Below, one piece after another: positions 63,000-64,000 of a stretch of 64,000 nt of DNA. The position numbers and the translations under genes were made by a program. Source of the DNA: Flavobacterium petrolei (GTDB taxonomy: Bacteria > Bacteroidota > Bacteroidia > Flavobacteriales > Flavobacteriaceae); NCBI RefSeq assembly GCF_003314435.2, contig NZ_QNVY02000002.1, positions 310,001 through 374,000 on the forward strand, given 5' to 3'. Under the pieces are notes generated by a model. It was not told the origin of the DNA and searched no databases. It was given only the letters and a program-made list of their open reading frames with translations. How positions within the stretch are numbered: the first letter of the stretch is position 1; each line of letters starts with the position of its first letter.

Positions 63000-63007
63000 T
63001 ACTTTTG
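63000..63007 (+). promoter_or_regulatory. Predicted -7 box of the LTA-synthase-family gene
   Basis: TACTTTTG fits TAnnTTTG, 16 bases before the start codon. No TTG at the -33 spacing is obvious. Confidence 0.35.
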
Positions 63008-63023
63008 TTTTAAATTTATAATT

Positions 63024-64000
63024 ATGAAATTGTTACAAAAAGTCTCTCCATTCTATTACTTATTACTGTTTTACATTAGCATAAGTTTTATTGTTAGAGT
63101 TATTCTTTTCTTTCATCCCATAACACAAGCATCATTTATTTGGGTTGATACGCTGTCTTTATTTTTATTAGGGTTAATTTCCGATATATTTATATTTGTT
63201 TTAGTTAGTGGGTTTTTATGGCTGTATCTTATTTTTATATCCAATGCAAAATATTATAAGCCCTACGGATATCTAATTTTTGGATTGTTGATTGCCTTAT
63301 TGCTTTACGTTGCATTTGGAAACACGATACTCAACGAATATGGAAGTGCTTTACCTAAAATTGTAATCGCTTTCCTGTCCATAAAAACGATTTTATTCGG
63401 GTTATTACTTTTTTTACCAAAATATAGAAACCAAATCAGGTTTTGGTTATTTTCCTTCGTCATTTTCCTTTACGTCGTTTTAATTCTGCAAAACGCAATC
63501 AGCGAGTATTTCTTTTGGAATGAATTTGGGGTAAGATACAATTTCATTGCAGTAAATTATTTGGTCTACACCAATGAAGTGATTGGAAATATTATGGAAT
63601 CCTATCCTGTTATCCCTTTATTTTCAGCGCTGTTTATTATTGCAGGACTTGTTACTTATTTAATTGTAAAGAGATCAAAAAATTACATTGAGAACATTCC
63701 TGCTTTTGTGCAAAAAATCCAAATTTCAGGAGTTTACCTGCTTCTTTTCGGATTATCATTATTAGCAGTTCCCGCTTTATCTGCTAAAGAAAATTCCCAA
63801 AATATATTTGCCAATGAATTACAAGCCAATGGACTTTATAAGTTTTACTTGGCATTTATGAAAAGTGAATTAGATTATTTTAAGTTCTATAAAACAGTTC
63901 CTAATAACGAAGCGTTTGCGCAATTAAAACAACAAATTTCTTCCATTTCAGGTGAAACGACTTTAAGACAAATAAAAAATGAAGCTGCCGAAAATCATAA
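63024..64000 (+). CDS. LTA synthase family protein, N-terminal part (truncated by window end)
   Basis: An open frame of about 325 codons running off the window, starting MKLLQKVSPFYYLLLFY. It has about five membrane helices in the first 230 residues and AISEYFFWNEFGVRYNFIAVNYLVYTNEVIGNI, which is typical of the Bacteroidota sulfatase-type LTA synthase family. The catalytic extracytoplasmic phosphatase/sulfatase domain would follow beyond position 64000. Members transfer phosphoglycerol-like groups to glycans or lipids; Bacteroidota lack lipoteichoic acid, so the acceptor is unknown. It is divergent from the thioredoxin-ApbE run. Confidence 0.85.
   Translation, partial: MKLLQKVSPFYYLLLFYISISFIVRVILFFHPITQASFIWVDTLSLFLLGLISDIFIFVLVSGFLWLYLIFISNAKYYKPYGYLIFGLLIALLLYVAFGNTILNEYGSALPKIVIAFLSIKTILFGLLLFLPKYRNQIRFWLFSFVIFLYVVLILQNAISEYFFWNEFGVRYNFIAVNYLVYTNEVIGNIMESYPVIPLFSALFIIAGLVTYLIVKRSKNYIENIPAFVQKIQISGVYLLLFGLSLLAVPALSAKENSQNIFANELQANGLYKFYLAFMKSELDYFKFYKTVPNNEAFAQLKQQISSISGETTLRQIKNEAAENH

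Noticed and set aside
1-64000. tRNA, rRNA, IS elements and prophage genes
   Set aside because: I saw no cloverleaf-like GC-rich segments, transposases, integrases or phage genes in the window.

Overview
The window is about 64 kb of an AT-rich Bacteroidota chromosome, almost certainly Flavobacterium or a close relative. This rests on the lack of Shine-Dalgarno motifs, TAnnTTTG-type promoter boxes, many families typical of Flavobacteriia (DUF2911, DUF3570, DUF4266, DUF6155, CusA-TolC fusion), and typical flavobacterial intergenic repeats. I see no rRNA, tRNA, IS element, prophage or CRISPR array. The species call is inference.

Layout. 1-974: the tail of a fatty-acid/polyketide-like cluster (ketosynthase end, ACP, phosphopantetheinyl transferase). 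983-3498: a DEDDh exonuclease with two substituted catalytic residues, next to a cNMP/CBS/DUF294 protein. 3682-4188: DUF2911. 4433-9047: a minus-strand sugar operon (LamB-type porin, ketose 3-epimerase, PfkB kinase, sugar MFS), divergent from a NrtR/AraR-like Nudix regulator at 9514. 10365-19238: housekeeping and stress genes (Bcr-type MFS, type II NADH dehydrogenase, two helicases, DUF6155, DUF3817, MscS/YbdG channel, thioesterase, a small unknown). 19540-24541: a five-gene cluster of esterase, ATP-grasp ligase, GCS2 carboxylate-amine ligase, class I glutamine amidotransferase and a divergent ATP-grasp-like protein. It looks like a pathway for an unknown amide- or peptide-bonded metabolite and is my main candidate for an undescribed system. 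25301-35685: a ten-gene operon for oxidative (3-keto-type) sugar catabolism (GMC dehydrogenase plus small subunit, cytochrome c, two Gfo/Idh/MocA proteins, DUF1080, three TIM-barrel proteins, NupG-like transporter). 35757-38518: M1 peptidase and PhoD-like phosphatase. 38664-42545: esterase, M17 aminopeptidase and another ATP-grasp ligase, similar in theme to the 19.5-24.5 kb cluster.

42673-50148 (minus) is the complete histidine operon hisGDCB(N)HAF(IE). It is preceded by a leader peptide with four consecutive His codons plus one more, a terminator and a promoter, which together form a readable attenuator. Its gene gaps hold several unrelated simple repeats.

50426-62864 (minus) is a run of ten closely spaced genes: thioredoxin-like protein, ApbE flavin transferase, DUF4266 lipoprotein, DUF3570 protein, OmpR-type regulator, histidine kinase, CzcA-type RND pump fused to a TolC-like domain, adaptor, ferritin-like/VIT1 transporter and a DUF2231-like membrane protein. 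It joins an extracytoplasmic redox cassette to metal efflux. The last gene (63024 on, plus) is the truncated start of an LTA-synthase-family membrane protein.

All functions are read from motifs and remembered families; no database search was run.
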